Source: Apophysomyces variabilis (taxonomy: Eukaryota; Mucoromycota; Mucoromycetes; Mucorales; Mucoraceae). Taken from it: 22,120 nucleotides of DNA. The DNA is taken from the NCBI GenBank assembly GCA_002749535.1, contig MZZL01000017.1, positions 1 through 22,120 of the forward strand, written 5' to 3'. Position 1 is the stretch's first letter; each line of letters begins with the position of its first letter. Shown one piece after another: positions 1 to 10,395 of the stretch. The position numbers and the translations under genes are program-made. The notes beneath the pieces were generated by a model. It saw only the letters and a list, made by a program, of their open reading frames with translations. It searched no databases and was not told where the DNA came from.

Positions 1-2775
1 CAATCAATTGAGAACCCTCCTCGCATCATTGAGTACAAACGCAGCCCTCAATGGACCCATACAGAATGCTTCAGCGTAAAGCTTTTCAAGACAGCAGTTT
101 CATCAAATGTTTCGCATAAAGCATACAATGATATTGTAAAGATCTTCAACGAATTCCTAAAAGTTGTGCAATCAGGTACGTGTGTCTTTTCTAATTCTGT
201 TGGAATGTTCTTACCGTTGGACGTAGATCGCAGCATGTTGAATTCGCCTCTCCTCAGCTACCATTTGTCTGAGCAATTGGTAAAGGAGGCCTACCAAGTT
301 GAACCGAAAACGTATGACATTTGTCCAGAGGGTTGCGTTCTGTTTATGAGCGACGATGACAGAACTATGTGTCCACAGTATGGCAAAGCACGTTTTATGA
401 ATTCATGTAAATGTCAACCTAATGGCGAGGTCATTCGGAAGCCAGCACAAACGATGACCATGTTGCCAATTGCAGACCAGCTCGCGCTCATGCTGGGCGA
501 TGACAATACTTGCAAGCTGTTGTCTTACTGACATGAACGTGAAGAAGCAGAAGGAAAGTACATGGATCTTTTTGATGGTCAAGTTTACCGATCGCTCTGC
601 AATGAGAAGCATGTACTGACGGGGTGCTATGACATTGCCTTGTCCTTGTACATCGATGGCTTCCAGCCGTTCAACAGTAGCAGTACCTCGTTGACGATGA
701 TGCACATGGTGGTTCTCAACTTTGATCCATCTGAACGGTGAGCTTAAACAGACTTAAATTAAAAGACAAACTAATCAAATCGCCTTACCTTTCACAGTTA
801 TGAGAATTGTAACATGCTTCAACTGGGCATCACGCCAGGATGCAAAGCCCCAACGAACATCTGGTCCTTCTTGCAACCTTTGCTTCAAGAACTGCAACAG
901 TTGGAACGTGGTGGTATGATCGTCAAGAAGCCAGACGGAACTGAAGTTGCTGCAAAGGTGCACTTGCTTCTGGCCACCAGAGATATCCCCGCAGCTGCCA
1001 GTTTATGCAATCACACCAGCGTCTCATCCTTCTTCGGTTGTCGCCAATGTCTTATCAGAGGCGCAAAAACCAGCAGCATATATTTCATCCCTGATCTGTC
1101 GCGGCCATTTCAAAGATGTCCACGGGAACAGTTCACTCACAGTGATAAGGTACATCATATAGATTCTATCACAAATCATATGTTATATACTAATAGGCTT
1201 TTTCAATTATTACTTACGTTTAATAGAAACAAGGTATCAAAGCACCTGTTCCTTTCACGTTGTTGAGCACGTTCACGGGCGCATACTTCTTCAGAATGGA
1301 TGAAATGCATCTCCTAGGGCATGGACTGGAGCGATTGATTTGGACCATGATAGTGAACGACAAGGAGAAGTTTGGTTGTAGCCAACTTGATGAGCATGGT
1401 AACATCGTTGAACGGTATCCATTCGCCCTGAAAAACCGGAATACATGTTGTGCCATCGGGGAGGCTATTGAGAGATCCTGTGAAACAATTCCCGTTTCAT
1501 TTCAAGGCCGCTGGAATAACGTTGCAACAAGTGCTGGTCACTATCGGGCTGTTGACTGGTTGGATTTTTTATTGTACGCTGTGCCAACGGTTGTGGTGGA
1601 GGGTTTGGAACAAGAAGAAACTCGGAGAGCTTTAATAGATCTGGTTGTTGCTTGTCAGTTGAGTCTGCAGTGGACATACACTGATTTGGACTTAGATGTC
1701 ATTGAGAGGTAAGTAATGTGAATGAAAATAATGAGATAGACTGACCTTTACCTTTTTTGATTCAGAAATATCTCGAAGTGGCAAGCTTTCTTGGTCCGCA
1801 AGTACAACAACAACAAGGGAACTTTGAAGCCTCCAGTGTTTACAATTACTCAACATTATCTGTCCCACATAGCCTCCACCATGCGCAACCTGGGTCCACT
1901 TCGTTCCATCTCCGCAAGGTGTATGGAACGCACCAACGGTTTGTACAAAAAAATGATCCGTTCCATGTCAGCGCCTGGTACGAACGCCAGCAATGTTGTG
2001 AAGCATATAGCAGCATTCCGTTTCCTTGAGAGGGTTCATCCGCAACTACAAGAAGCCATAGCATATGATGAGCTCTCCTATCTTGCTGCAAGACGAGGTT
2101 CAACAGAGCCTCAGATATGGAGACCATACCAGGACGAAACTGATATCCAAAGCTTTGAAGGAGTTGTAGGTGTTGCTAGTCAGACATTCTGTAATCTGCT
2201 CGCTGCCTTTTGGATCCACCAAGGTAAATTCGTGTCTGACGCAACCCCACGCAGCGTCATTTCGCAATTACACCCTCAGTTCCTCGCATCCAGTCGTATA
2301 TGGAAAGACAGTTGCGTTTATTCCAGCAAGCTGCACGATAACCGCCATGGTTCTGCCCGATGCAATTCGTTGGCGCTGTATGAGCTTATGAGGATAAAGT
2401 AAGTCTTTGCTTTTATGTTATTGCATTGCAACTTACATCTTTTCATTTCATCTTATTAGCAATGCTGGACAAGAGGTGTGTGAGATGTTCCTTGGTGAGA
2501 CTCAATTCTATGTTTATCACCAGCATCAGGGAGACAGGCAGATTCTTGCAGTCGTCCGCTTCTACAAGAACATAAATCAGCAGAGCAATCACTTCCCAGT
2601 GCTTTCAAAAACCGCATCTGACAGGGGGATGTTGAAGGTGGTTGATGTTGACGGATTGAGAAGCACAGCTGGACTGGTGACAAGCCTTGAATCCAACAAT
2701 CGCTTTCACGTCGTTTGGCCTTATGGCAAGATGCACCAGGCGGTCAAGTTTGGAAACCCTTCTTCTTTAGGGTAG
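1..2775 (+). CDS. Tnp2-type (Plavaka/CACTA-like) transposase, five exons, 5' partial, one premature stop
   Basis: Transposase expected to cut and rejoin DNA-transposon ends. The reading frame is open from base 1, so the start lies outside the window. Exons are 1-737, 798-1149, 1227-1708, 1766-2398 and 2460-2775 (TAG end); splicing joins them into about 840 codons in one frame. Exon 1 has a Cys-rich segment (CPEGC, then MCPQYGKARF and CKC) like the zinc-binding part of the family. Candidate DDE acidic residues are Asp at 655 (LYIDGFQPF), Asp at 982 (ATRDIPA) and Glu at 1302 (MDEMHLLGHG). These motifs follow the Tnp2 pattern as I know it; no search was run. One in-frame TGA lies at 532-534 (LLSY-stop-HERE), consistent with an Arg codon CGA changed to TGA. 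Everything else is intact. Terminal inverted repeats are not visible. I call it a transposase gene rather than a host gene, but domestication cannot be excluded. Confidence 0.8.
738..797 (+). other. Intron 1 of the transposase (60 nt)
   Basis: Begins GTGAGC and ends TTTCACAG, with a branch-like CTAAT about 25 nt upstream of the acceptor. Removing it restores an Arg codon across the junction and continues into YENCNMLQLGI. Reading through gives TGA immediately. Confidence 0.8.
1150..1226 (+). other. Intron 2 of the transposase (77 nt)
   Basis: Begins GTACAT and ends TTTAATAG; ACTAATAG occurs inside as a branch-like site. It falls between codons, joining HSDK to KQGIKAPVPF, and it changes the genomic frame, so it is needed to link exons 2 and 3. 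Confidence 0.75.
1709..1765 (+). other. Intron 3 of the transposase (57 nt)
   Basis: Begins GTAAGT and ends GATTCAG after a T-rich run. It splits an Arg codon (AG/A) and joins DLDVIER to NISKWQAFL. Confidence 0.8.
2399..2459 (+). other. Intron 4 of the transposase (61 nt)
   Basis: Begins GTAAGT and ends CTTATTAG. It splits an Asn codon (AA/C), removes an immediate TAA at 2400, and joins ELMRIK to NNAGQEVCEMF. Confidence 0.75.
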
Positions 2776-3327
2776 TCACTTTTTTTTCTTCCGTCGTTCT
2801 AAATTATGTTTTTCTCTTCCACCTTTTTGGGTCTCTTCTTTTGTTTCTCCTTTTTTTTTTTACCTTTTTCATTTGCTGACCTTTTTCTACCCTCAAAATA
2901 TTTCTGTTCCTCTTCTTTGTTTTTCTTCACTGTATAGAATCTATAGATTAGTCATTGCTTGAACCTTTTTGTTACATAAAACTTCTGACAAAACTACCCG
3001 TTATCGCTTTAAGTCCTAGTCATCAGTAACTACGGCTTATCCACGTTATCATTTTGGAGAATCTTGTGCAGCACTGGTACACACGGTATGCCAAAGTCAA
3101 CTATAGTCATTGGCTTATCAGTTATCTTCTGCAAAGGGTTACTACCAGTAGCTAGCTGCTGACATTGAGAGTATATGGTACCTGTAAGAGTAGAAGTGAG
3201 CCAAGTTTAGTTTTTGCGCATGTCGAATCCAGATCAAAAAGGAAAAGCGTGATGCTTTCAACTAATTGAGTTGTCGCCTGTCATATGAATATGCCGTCTT
3301 CCGAATGACTTTGCAAGCATCAGTAAA
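2776..3327. other. Non-coding spacer, T-rich in its first part
   Basis: Directly follows the transposase stop. About 2776-2960 is pyrimidine-rich on the + strand, with several poly-T runs, and may hold the transcript 3' end. From about 2960 to 3327 the composition is mixed. I see no credible ORF, RNA gene, LTR or terminal inverted repeat. Confidence 0.5.
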
Positions 3328-4265
3328 GATCCCTACTTTCAGTGAACCTTCCCTACTTTAAGTGAGCGCTTCCTTACTTTTAGTGAACTTTCACTACTTT
3401 AAGTGAGCGCTTCCCTACTTTTAGTGATTTTCACTACTTTAAGTGAGCGCTTCCCTACTTTTAGTGATTTTCACTACTTTAAGTGAGCGCTTCCCTACTT
3501 TTAGTGAACTTTCACTACTTTAAGTGAGCGCTTCCCTACTTTTAGTGAACTTTCACTACTTTAAGTGAGCGCTTCCCTACTTTTAGTGAACTTTCACTAC
3601 TTTAAGTGAGCGCTTCCCTACTTTTAGTGAACTTTCACTACTTTAAGTGAGCGCTTCCCTACTTTTAGTGAACTTTCACTACTTTAAGTGAGCGCTTCCC
3701 TACTTTTAGTGAACTTTCACTACTTTAAGTGAGCGCTTCCCTACTTTTAGTGAACTTTCACTACTTTAAGTGAGCGCTTCCCTACTTTTAGTGAACTTTC
3801 ACTACTTTAAGTGAGCGCTTCCCTACTTTTAGTGAACTTTCACTACTTTAAGTGAGCGCTTCCCTACTTTTAGTGAACTTTCACTACTTTAAGTGAGCGC
3901 TTCCCTACTTTTAGTGAACTTTCACTACTTTAAGTGAGCGCTTCCCTACTTTTAGTGAACTTTCACTACTTTAAGTGAGCGCTTCCCTACTTTTAGTGAA
4001 CCTTCCCTACTTTAAGTGAGCGCTTCCCTACTTTTAGTGATTTTCACTACTTTAAGTGAGCGCTTCCCTACTTTTAGTGATTTTCACTACTTTAAGTGAG
4101 CGCTTCCCTACTTTTAGTGAACTTTCACTACTTTAAGTGAGCGCTTCCCTACTTTTAGTGATTTTCCCTACTTTTAGTAAGATTTTCCCTACTTTTAGTG
4201 AATATTCACTATTTTCAGTGATTTTCACTACTTTTAGTGAATTTTCCCTACTTTTAGTGAATCCT
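3328..4265. repeat. Minisatellite, about 20 copies of a 41-bp unit
   Basis: The unit has two diverged half-units of 20-21 bp. One contains CTACTTTAAGTGAGCGCTTC, the other CTACTTTTAGTGAACTTTCA; both share CTACTTTWAGTGA. I count 20 occurrences of GAGCGCTTCC between about 3363 and 4145. The core, about 3480-4000, is nearly uniform. Some units use GATTTTCA in place of GAACTTTCA and are 39 bp. Both ends are degenerate, and the right end (4155-4262) keeps only CTACTTTTAGTGA-like pieces. Each unit holds half-palindromes (TCACT and AGTGA) and the palindrome AGCGCT, so short hairpins are possible. Homogeneous middle and ragged edges suit unequal crossing-over or gene conversion. It ends 14 bp before the open frame of E1. 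Confidence 0.95.
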
Positions 4266-4278
4266 GTTACCATAGTGA

Positions 4279-7200
4279 AAGGGGGGTCAGTTGTGCCTTG
4301 TTGATGAAAAATCCTCCTCTGAGGCGAGTAGTGCAGCCGATGTAAAGAAAGAGAGTTGTGATACGTCTGTTAATAAAGACTCTGTTTCATCTTATGAACA
4401 TGTTACCAATTATGAAGACAGCGTTGAGCTGCTCAAAGACCAACGTTTCCTGAAGCAGTTACACACAACTGTCAACACTAACTTACCGCTATATGAGATC
4501 CATATAGCAGGAAGACGTTTTCTTGCACTCATAGACAGTGGTGCTAGGGCGAATTATATATTCCCTGAAGCTGCAAAACTTGCCACAACTCTCATGACAG
4601 TCCCGATCTGAGAAGTTAAGACTGCTGGTGGTCCTCGCACAGCGATATCCCAGAAAGCCTGTCTATCTCTGTCTTTGAGTGGCTGCCAAGAAACGGTAGA
4701 AGTGTACGTGTTCCCCACCAAGTTTGATCTGATCTTAGGACGTGCGTGGCTCCAACCTGTCAAGCCCTGCCCTGATTGGACCACTGACCAATGGCGTTTT
4801 ACCAAGGAGGGTTGCATGTATGTGTTGCATCCAGACAAGACATGTATGACAGAGCCTCAGCTCGATTATCTCGTTTCTGCCAAACAGGCCAAGAAGCTCG
4901 TCAAAAAGCATGGCGCCGAATGCTTCTTGGTGCATTTCAAGGATCTGTCACAAGATGGCTCAAAGTCCAATTGGAGTAGTCTTGTCGAAGAATACAGTGA
5001 GGTCTTCAAGGATGAACCTGTTGGGATCCCTCCAGACTGGGGAATTCATCACATAATTGACATGGGCGATGCAAAACCTGTCAACAGACTACTGTTTAAG
5101 ATGAGTCCAGTAGAACTGGATGAGCTAAAACGTCAGCTAGCTGAGTTGCTTGCTCTTGGACAAATTCGTCCCAGTGCATCTCCATGGGGTGCACCAGTTC
5201 TGTTCGTAAAGAAAAAGGATGGATTGATGCAGATGTGTATTGACTACCGTGCATTAAACAAAGTTACTGTTCGCAATGCACACCCACTTCCGCGAATCGA
5301 TGAATGCCTGGATTGGTTATATGGAGCATCTCACTTCACAAGCCTTAACCTTAAGAGCAGATATCATCAAGTTCGCATCCACCCGTCTGACGTGCCAAAG
5401 ACTGCTTTTAACACGCGTTACAGACAGTACGAATTTCTGGTGCTTCCATTTGGGCTCACCAATGCACTGCCCACATTTCAGAGTCTTATGAACAACGTAC
5501 TTGGTGATTGCCTAGACAATTTTGCATTGGTGTACCTGGACGATATCTTGATTTTTAGCAAGAATAAAGTGGACCATATGAAACATGTCAGACATGTTCT
5601 TGATCGATTGCATGCTGTGAAGCTTGTTGCAAATTTAAAGAAGTGCGAGTTCAATAAACAGGAATTGCTTTTCATAGGTTTCCAGGTTTCAGCAGATGGG
5701 ATACTACCAGCGCCTGATAAGGTCAAAGCTATCTAACAATGGCCCGTGCCCACTAATGTACAAGAAGTCTGGCAGTTCATAGGCCTAGCCCAGTACTATA
5801 GGCGGTTCATCCCAGGCTTCACTGGTATTGCTGCACCACTCACTGATCTTACCAAAGGGACTGGCCATAAGTAACGCCCTATAGTCTGGACTGAGTCCTG
5901 CCAAGATAGCTTTGACATGCTAAAATCAAAACTTACAAGTGCACCAGTCCTTCTGCCTCCGAATATGCAGAAACGTTTCAGGATCAAGACAGACGCGTCT
6001 GACTTCAGTATCAGTGCCATTTTGTTGCAACCTGATAACCACAGACAGTGGCGCCCTTTAGCATATGAATCGAAGAAGCTGTCAAGTGCAAAATGCTCCT
6101 ACCCCGCCCAAGAGCACGAGCTATTAGCAATACTACATGCTCTACGCACTTGGCGCTGCTTGATTGATGGAAGGATATACACTGTCTATATGGACCATAT
6201 GCCTCTGAAGTATTATCGGCAACAGCAAAAGCCAACACCGCGTCTCATCTGTTAGATATCAGACCTGGAGTCCTATGATCCAGATATCCAGTACAAACCC
6301 AGCAAGGATAATCATGTTCCTGACACTCTGTCCCATCGCGATGGTCCCACATGCCTGGCTGATGATGAATCCTTAGAACCAGATTATTTGTATGCTGCCC
6401 AGGTCATCCCTGCAACTGAATGGCCTAAGTTTTATGCTCACCCAGAAGATGAATGGCCAGATGAGTTTAAACCAACCCTGGAAGCTCAGCAAGAACATTT
6501 TGTGGCCCATGATAGTAAGATCCATTGCAGAGTCAAGATTGGTGAAGATATGCATGAAATACAATATGCCCTTTTTGCTCGTCAGGCTGACCTGGTGCGA
6601 CAGTTTCATGAGGGATTCGGTCACGCTGGCCAAACAACAGTGTATGATCTGATGCGCAAACGTTGGTGGTGGCCCCAGATGCGCTCAGATATCTAAGAAT
6701 GGCTGTCCAATTGCCCCCAATGTCAACTTGCTGGGAGTGCCAATTGCAATGTCCACCATGCCCCAATGAAACCACTAACTGTCCCTCCTGCTTTTTCACG
6801 TTGGCACTTAGATTTCATTGGCGAGCTCCCTCTGACCCCTACTGGCAATCGATGGCTTCTTGTGGCAGTGGATTACACTACGAATTGGCCGATTGCTTAC
6901 GCCATCCCAGATGCCACCGGTGAAGCCATTGCGACCTTTTTATATGAAGAAATCATCATGCGTTTTGGATGCCCCAAGGAGATCTTATTGGATTGCGGAG
7001 CTAACTTCATGTCCCAGGTGCTCGCGCATTATCTTGCTAAGTTGAAGCAGCACCACTTGTTTACCTCTGCCTATCACCCACGCACGAATGGCAAATGTGA
7101 ACGTCTGAATGGTGTTTTCAAACAGATGCTGCACAAATATGTCAATGGTACCATCCATCACTGGGATGAGTTCATTAATATGGCTCTCTGGGCTTGCCGC

Positions 7201-7848
7201 ATATGCAAACACCGCACTATGGGTTTTAGTCCGTTTTACTTGACATATGGTCGTGAGCCTCATTTACCAGGTGACCTGTTACATCCATTTGTTACTGTGC
7301 CAACAACGCATGATTTTGAAATGCGCGCTAAGGCTTCACTACCTGATCTTCAGCGCTTGTGCACTGATCACACCACTGCAGAAGCACAGATGACCAATGC
7401 CAGTGAAAAAGACAAGGCTTGATGGGACGTGGCTATTGCGCCCCAAGAATTTAACATTAGCGATCATGTTCTATTACACTACAAAAACCCTTACAGCCTT
7501 GAATACAATTGGATGGGCCCATATGTAGTAGTAGATAAACACACTCCTGCTGGAATTTACAAGCTGACTTCCCTTGAGGGAGAACCATACAATTCTTGGG
7601 TTCACACTGACCGCCTCAAATATGTGAAGTCCAAAAGCTTTCAGTCTACATGGTATCGCCCTGCTGCATCCCATGCCCAATGGCGTCAACAAATGGCCTC
7701 TCTTGCCCCTTCTCCCACCCTAACCTCCACATCCATACTGGCGTTGCTCGAGGACGACCAACATTCTGAAGAGGGGGTATTGTCGTCACTGAATCCCGAT
7801 CCCTGGGATTCAGACTTCTTTTGTGTCAACCCTGAGTTGGACGAATGA
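4279..7848 (+). pseudogene. pol: E1 pol (PR-RT-RNase H-integrase), six in-frame stops, no frameshift
   Basis: Polyprotein for processing, reverse transcription and integration. In order: aspartic protease with DSG at 4534; reverse transcriptase about 5050-5710 with YLDD at 5533-5544; RNase H with the first Asp at 5992 and QEHELLAI intact; HHCC zinc region about 6604-6730; integrase core with Asp 6811, Asp 6991 and Glu 7099 (35 residues between the last two); and a GPY motif near 7525. No chromodomain follows. Internal stops are TGA 4609, TAA 5734, TAA 5872, TAG 6253, TAA 6694 and TGA 7420, all in one frame with no indels. The frame runs through the polypurine tract into the LTR and stops at 7846-7848. 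Substitutions such as PFGLTNAL (usual NAP) and LLDCGANF (usual DRG) also fit C-to-T change. The pattern says recently coding, now inactive. Confidence 0.88.
7769..7780 (+). other. E1 polypurine tract
   Basis: The purine run AAGAGGGGG followed by TAT lies directly before TGTCGT of the 3' LTR. E2 has the same arrangement (GGGGGGAGTAT then TGTCGT). It primes plus-strand DNA synthesis in this class of element. Confidence 0.75.
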
Positions 7849-8145
7849 ATCAGATCGATTATTGAACTGGAAGAAATAGAAGAAGACGATGTTTGAGATT
7901 AGATCATCATGAAACATCGTCTATTGAATCGTTGCCCTTGAATAAGTTTTAGAAGTAGAATTGTTTTGCTGTCGTCCATCAGGCACAAGAAAATATAAAT
8001 AGACAGAAAGTCGATACAATAAAAGAATCATCTTTTTACGATCCTTATTTTTATTTATCTTATCATTGCCCTGATCCACTGCAAGTGTGACTGATCAACT
8101 ACGTTACAGTGATTCAGAATAAAACTCAGATCCAAGGAAACGACA
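7781..8145 (+). repeat. E1 3' LTR (365 bp)
   Basis: Starts TGTCGT right after the polypurine tract and ends ACGACA. TATAAAT at 7994-8000 is followed about 25 nt later by AATAAAAG, the layout seen in the other LTRs here. The 5' partner is absent, so the boundaries rest on the terminal inverted bases and on E2. Confidence 0.78.
7994..8000 (+). promoter_or_regulatory. TATA box in the E1 LTR
   Basis: TATAAAT lies 213 nt into the LTR and 145 nt from its end, with AATAAA downstream. In this 3' LTR it could only drive transcription outward. Confidence 0.5.
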
Positions 8146-8146
8146 G

Positions 8147-8167
8147 TATACCTTTTACCTCTTTTAG
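8147..8167 (+). repeat. 21-bp copy of the E4 LTR start, left copy
   Basis: Exactly identical to 19172-19192, bases 6-26 of the E4 LTR. It lies between the end of E1 (8145) and the first base of E2 (8168); its last four bases TTAG are the E2 target duplication. Confidence 0.85.
8164..8167. repeat. E2 left target-site duplication (TTAG)
   Basis: TTAG precedes the 5' LTR and recurs directly after the 3' LTR at 18855-18858. Four bases is short, but both LTR ends are fixed by alignment. Confidence 0.7.
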
Positions 8168-8488
8168 TGTCGTGGCAAAAATCATTAGACCAATCATAGT
8201 TAAGGACCGGATTTGGTAATCACCTTTTACGCTCGGCCATCGTCCATAAATGACGAACTACAAGTCTTCTTTGATCATCAATCTTTAATATAATACTCTC
8301 AGCTGTTTCCTTTTTGTATCTTATTACCATAGTGATTACATAATTTATCCAGAATCAAAAAGATATAAATATTGGACACATTACAAAGAATAAAGAACAT
8401 CTTCTGTTTTATCTTATTTTATTGTCTTCTACTATTGTTCCATCTTTATCTGGCCATTGAATTTCCAGCTCAGACTACGGTGATGACA
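8168..8488 (+). repeat. E2 5' LTR (321 bp)
   Basis: Starts TGTCGTGG and ends GATGACA; the 3' copy ends GACGACA. Against the 3' LTR I count 16 substitutions, all transitions, plus one 2-nt indel. At two sites one copy has CA and the other TG, so the ancestor was probably CG. TATAAAT at 8364-8370 and AATAAAG at 8389-8395 mark promoter and polyadenylation signals. Confidence 0.95.
8364..8370 (+). promoter_or_regulatory. TATA box in the E2 5' LTR
   Basis: TATAAAT is conserved in the 3' copy at 18730-18736 and precedes AATAAAG by about 20 nt. It is the likely promoter for the E2 genomic RNA. Confidence 0.6.
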
Positions 8489-9468
8489 AGTTCATTCACC
8501 AACAAGACATACAGATAAAACTTTAAAGAGCATTGCACGAAAGAGTGAGGAAATTAAGCAAGAGATTTCAAGAAGTATACAAGCTAGAAGAGATGGGTCA
8601 GCAAGACATTCTGTCTATATTGCAAGTGATGTTAGAGCAAATACGCGCCCAACAGGAAGAAATAAAAGCCTTATGAGAAAAAACTACTGTTACCTGAAGA
8701 TTGACCAGATTACTACCTCAAATTGTCAAGCCAGTATAACCAGAAGTATTCTGGGGTGAGAGAGCACCAGCTGCAATTGAGGCTTGGTTACACACACTTG
8801 ACAAATATGGAGACTTGACCAGGCTGAGTGATGAGCAACGAATTCTATTCGCCTCAACTCTGCTCCGAGACGCTGCAGCCACATGGTGGCGCCATCTAGA
8901 AACAACGATCAATGAGACCACAGGGCAGAACAAGGTTTCCCAAGATTGGCGCGAATTCAAAGAGGTCTTTTGAAGAGAATTCAAGCCAAGCAATTCTTCT
9001 GTATTGGCTCGCCAATGACTACAGACACTCCAACAAACAGGCACAATCTGCGACTACATTGTGGCCTTTAGGAACATTATGTTGAAATTACCTGATATGT
9101 ACGAAGACGATGCCACATATTAGTTTGTAAAGGGACTCCAATATTAGGCTAGATTACAAGTATTGCTAAGCTGACCAAAAACTCTGACCGAAGCATACAA
9201 CGCCGCTGAAGCTTTTGAATCTGCCTATGAATGTGCTCAAGGGTTACAACACCTTCAAGAGTGTACAATGGAAAGGAATTCTGGATATGTCACAACTAAT
9301 CAAGACTACGGAGGCCCAACGCTGATGGATCTGGATGTTATCAACATGCCATATAAGTCGAATGGGTTTGCTAAGAAACCGTTCCAAGACCAGTATCAAA
9401 AAGCTCCTTGGTAAGGTGGATGGCAGTCCTACAAGAAATACAATGACTGCGGCTCTTCATTCCCTACG

Positions 9469-9510
9469 TGTTACAACTGTAGAGGACAAGGACACATTGC
9501 CAGAAACTGC
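9469..9510 (+). other. CCHC zinc knuckle of E2 gag
   Basis: CX2CX4HX4C with all four ligands intact; binds the packaged RNA in retrotransposon nucleocapsids. It marks the 3' part of gag. Confidence 0.85.
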
Positions 9511-9688
9511 TCGTCGCCACCATTGTCCAGCAACTGTATCCATCACAAGAATTCTGTAGTATTAAGTGATTTAAAAGAGCAGGCGCGTCAGGATTAAAGG
9601 GAGTCCCTTCGCGCACAAACAATCAATCCCTTAACGTCATTACCATGAAAGAAACTGTCAAGGAAGGAGAGACACAAGAAACTAGTAG

Positions 9689-9693
9689 CCCAT
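9689..9693. repeat. E3 left target-site duplication (CCCAT)
   Basis: CCCAT just before the left LTR of E3 recurs at 15128-15132 just after the right LTR. This proves insertion of E3 into E2. Confidence 0.95.
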
Positions 9694-10046
9694 TGTGTTA
9701 TATGTAGATAGAAAAAGGGACAGATAGAATCCTTTGAGACTGTTGGATATCTTTATTTCATTCAACTTATCTGCCTATTTATAATTATTTGCTCTTATGC
9801 GGGATTTGTAATTAGTGAACGTTCTTCTCAGCGATAGGTGTATGATTTAGCTAAGTGTAATAACTATGGTAGAGCAGTGTCACCTTGTCTTCATCCTTGG
9901 TGATAGATCTCTGATTTAGAGAAGAGGTGCAGTCGGTGTTCCAAACTAGAGAAGTTCACTGTAAATGGAAACACGTTAATTCCGATCATCCTGTTCATGG
10001 AACACAAGTACTAGGAAGTCACACTACGACAGCGACGTATACTACA
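9694..10046 (-). repeat. E3 3' LTR (353 bp, left copy)
   Basis: Aligns over its whole length with 14775-15127. I count 15 differences, all transitions, with no indel. On the minus strand it begins TGTAGTATAC and ends TATAACACA. TATAAATA (minus) is at 9777-9784. Confidence 0.95.
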
Positions 10047-10060
10047 TTACCCCCTTCCAG
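10045..10060 (-). other. E3 3' polypurine tract
   Basis: Minus strand CTGGAAGGGGGTAA directly precedes the 3' LTR (TGTAG). The 16 bases 10045-10060 recur exactly at 11541-11556 inside pol. Confidence 0.85.
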
Positions 10061-10224
10061 GTTAGACATAACCGTTAAAACTGTAATAGTTTGTGAAGGT
10101 ATTAATGGCGTGTACGTTTTGTTGGTCGTGTATTTGTCTGGTTTCTATTCAGACGTTTTTCAGAAAGTGTGTTTGATGATGTGCGTGTCTGACGTGTTGT
10201 CTTGTCATTTGGTTTAGAACCAAG
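10061..10224 (-). other. E3 3' untranslated region
   Basis: Between the chromodomain stop and the polypurine tract. I see no conserved coding sequence on the element strand; the plus-strand ORF crossing it is an antisense shadow. Confidence 0.6.
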
Positions 10225-10227
10225 TCA

Positions 10228-10395
10228 TTCCCAGTAATCCATTATAGGCTTTGGACTGCTGAAGGAGTCTGGCTCCTGCCATGTGTCGTCCTTTTTATCA
10301 TAGCCTTCCCATCTTACTCTGTAAATATAATTTCCCTTTGAAATTTCTTTGTGTCTGACAACAGCTTCAACAACATAATATTCTTTGCCTTTTTC
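10228..10395 (-). pseudogene. Chromodomain at the C-terminus of E3 pol
   Basis: Just past TAA 10398-10396, the same frame stays open for 56 codons and reads as a chromodomain: YYVVEAVVRH, then YIYRVRWEGYD, then DTWQEPDSF and a terminal DYWE. The aromatic cage positions (Tyr, Trp, and Tyr/Trp) are present. In chromoviruses this domain targets integration to modified histones. It would be translated only if the stop is read through or is a decayed Gln codon. Confidence 0.88.

Larger units (their letters stand above)
4279..8145 (+). mobile_element. E1: 5'-truncated Ty3/gypsy LTR retrotransposon
   Basis: Keeps PR-RT-RNase H-INT in Ty3/gypsy order, a polypurine tract and a 3' LTR (7781-8145). Gag, zinc knuckle and 5' LTR are absent. 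The open frame begins at 4279, at a point matching the stretch just after the zinc knuckle in E4. The minisatellite lies immediately upstream where gag should be. The LTR ends are TGTCGT and ACGACA, a perfect 6-bp inverted pair. Without a 5' end, no target duplication can be checked. Confidence 0.88.
8593..9693 (+). pseudogene. gag: E2 gag, eleven in-frame stops, interrupted by E3
   Basis: Capsid/nucleocapsid protein of the particle. Start chosen at ATG 8593 (MGQQDILSILQ), the first ATG leading into the frame that ends in the zinc knuckle. A retrotransposon-gag domain runs about 8740-9240: AIEAWLHTLDKY, ATWWRHLE, a DDATY-stop-FVKGL segment. The CCHC knuckle CYNCRGQGHIARNC is at 9469-9510. Stops: TGA 8674, 8695, 8971, 9016, 9172, 9646; TAA 8737, 9412, 9595; TAG 9121, 9145. 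At 9121 the related E4 gag has Gln (CAA) at the same place. No frameshift occurs over more than 1 kb, so loss came from stop-creating substitutions. E3 cuts it at 9693. Confidence 0.88.

Noticed and set aside
403..705. 100-residue minus-strand ORF
   Set aside because: Shadow of transposase exon 1 on the opposite strand.
3328..4265. CRISPR-like array
   Set aside because: The repeats are directly tandem with no unique spacers, and the context is eukaryotic retrotransposons.
3328..4265. Fungal centromere repeat, because a 41-bp centromere motif has been reported in Mucor
   Set aside because: Only the length agrees. I recall the Mucor motif as a single sequence per centromere, not a tandem array, and I cannot compare sequences here.
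4280..4290. G6 run beside the repeat array as a polypurine tract of another element
   Set aside because: The bases after it (TTGTGCC) do not form a recognisable LTR start, and the open frame of E1 passes through it.
8326..8340. 12-base match of the E2 LTR (TTACCATAGTGA) to the right edge of the minisatellite near 4267
   Set aside because: Too short and AT-rich to argue that the array derives from the LTR.
9927..10217. 96-residue plus-strand ORF
   Set aside because: Lies across the E3 3' LTR and 3' UTR in antisense; no recognisable domain.
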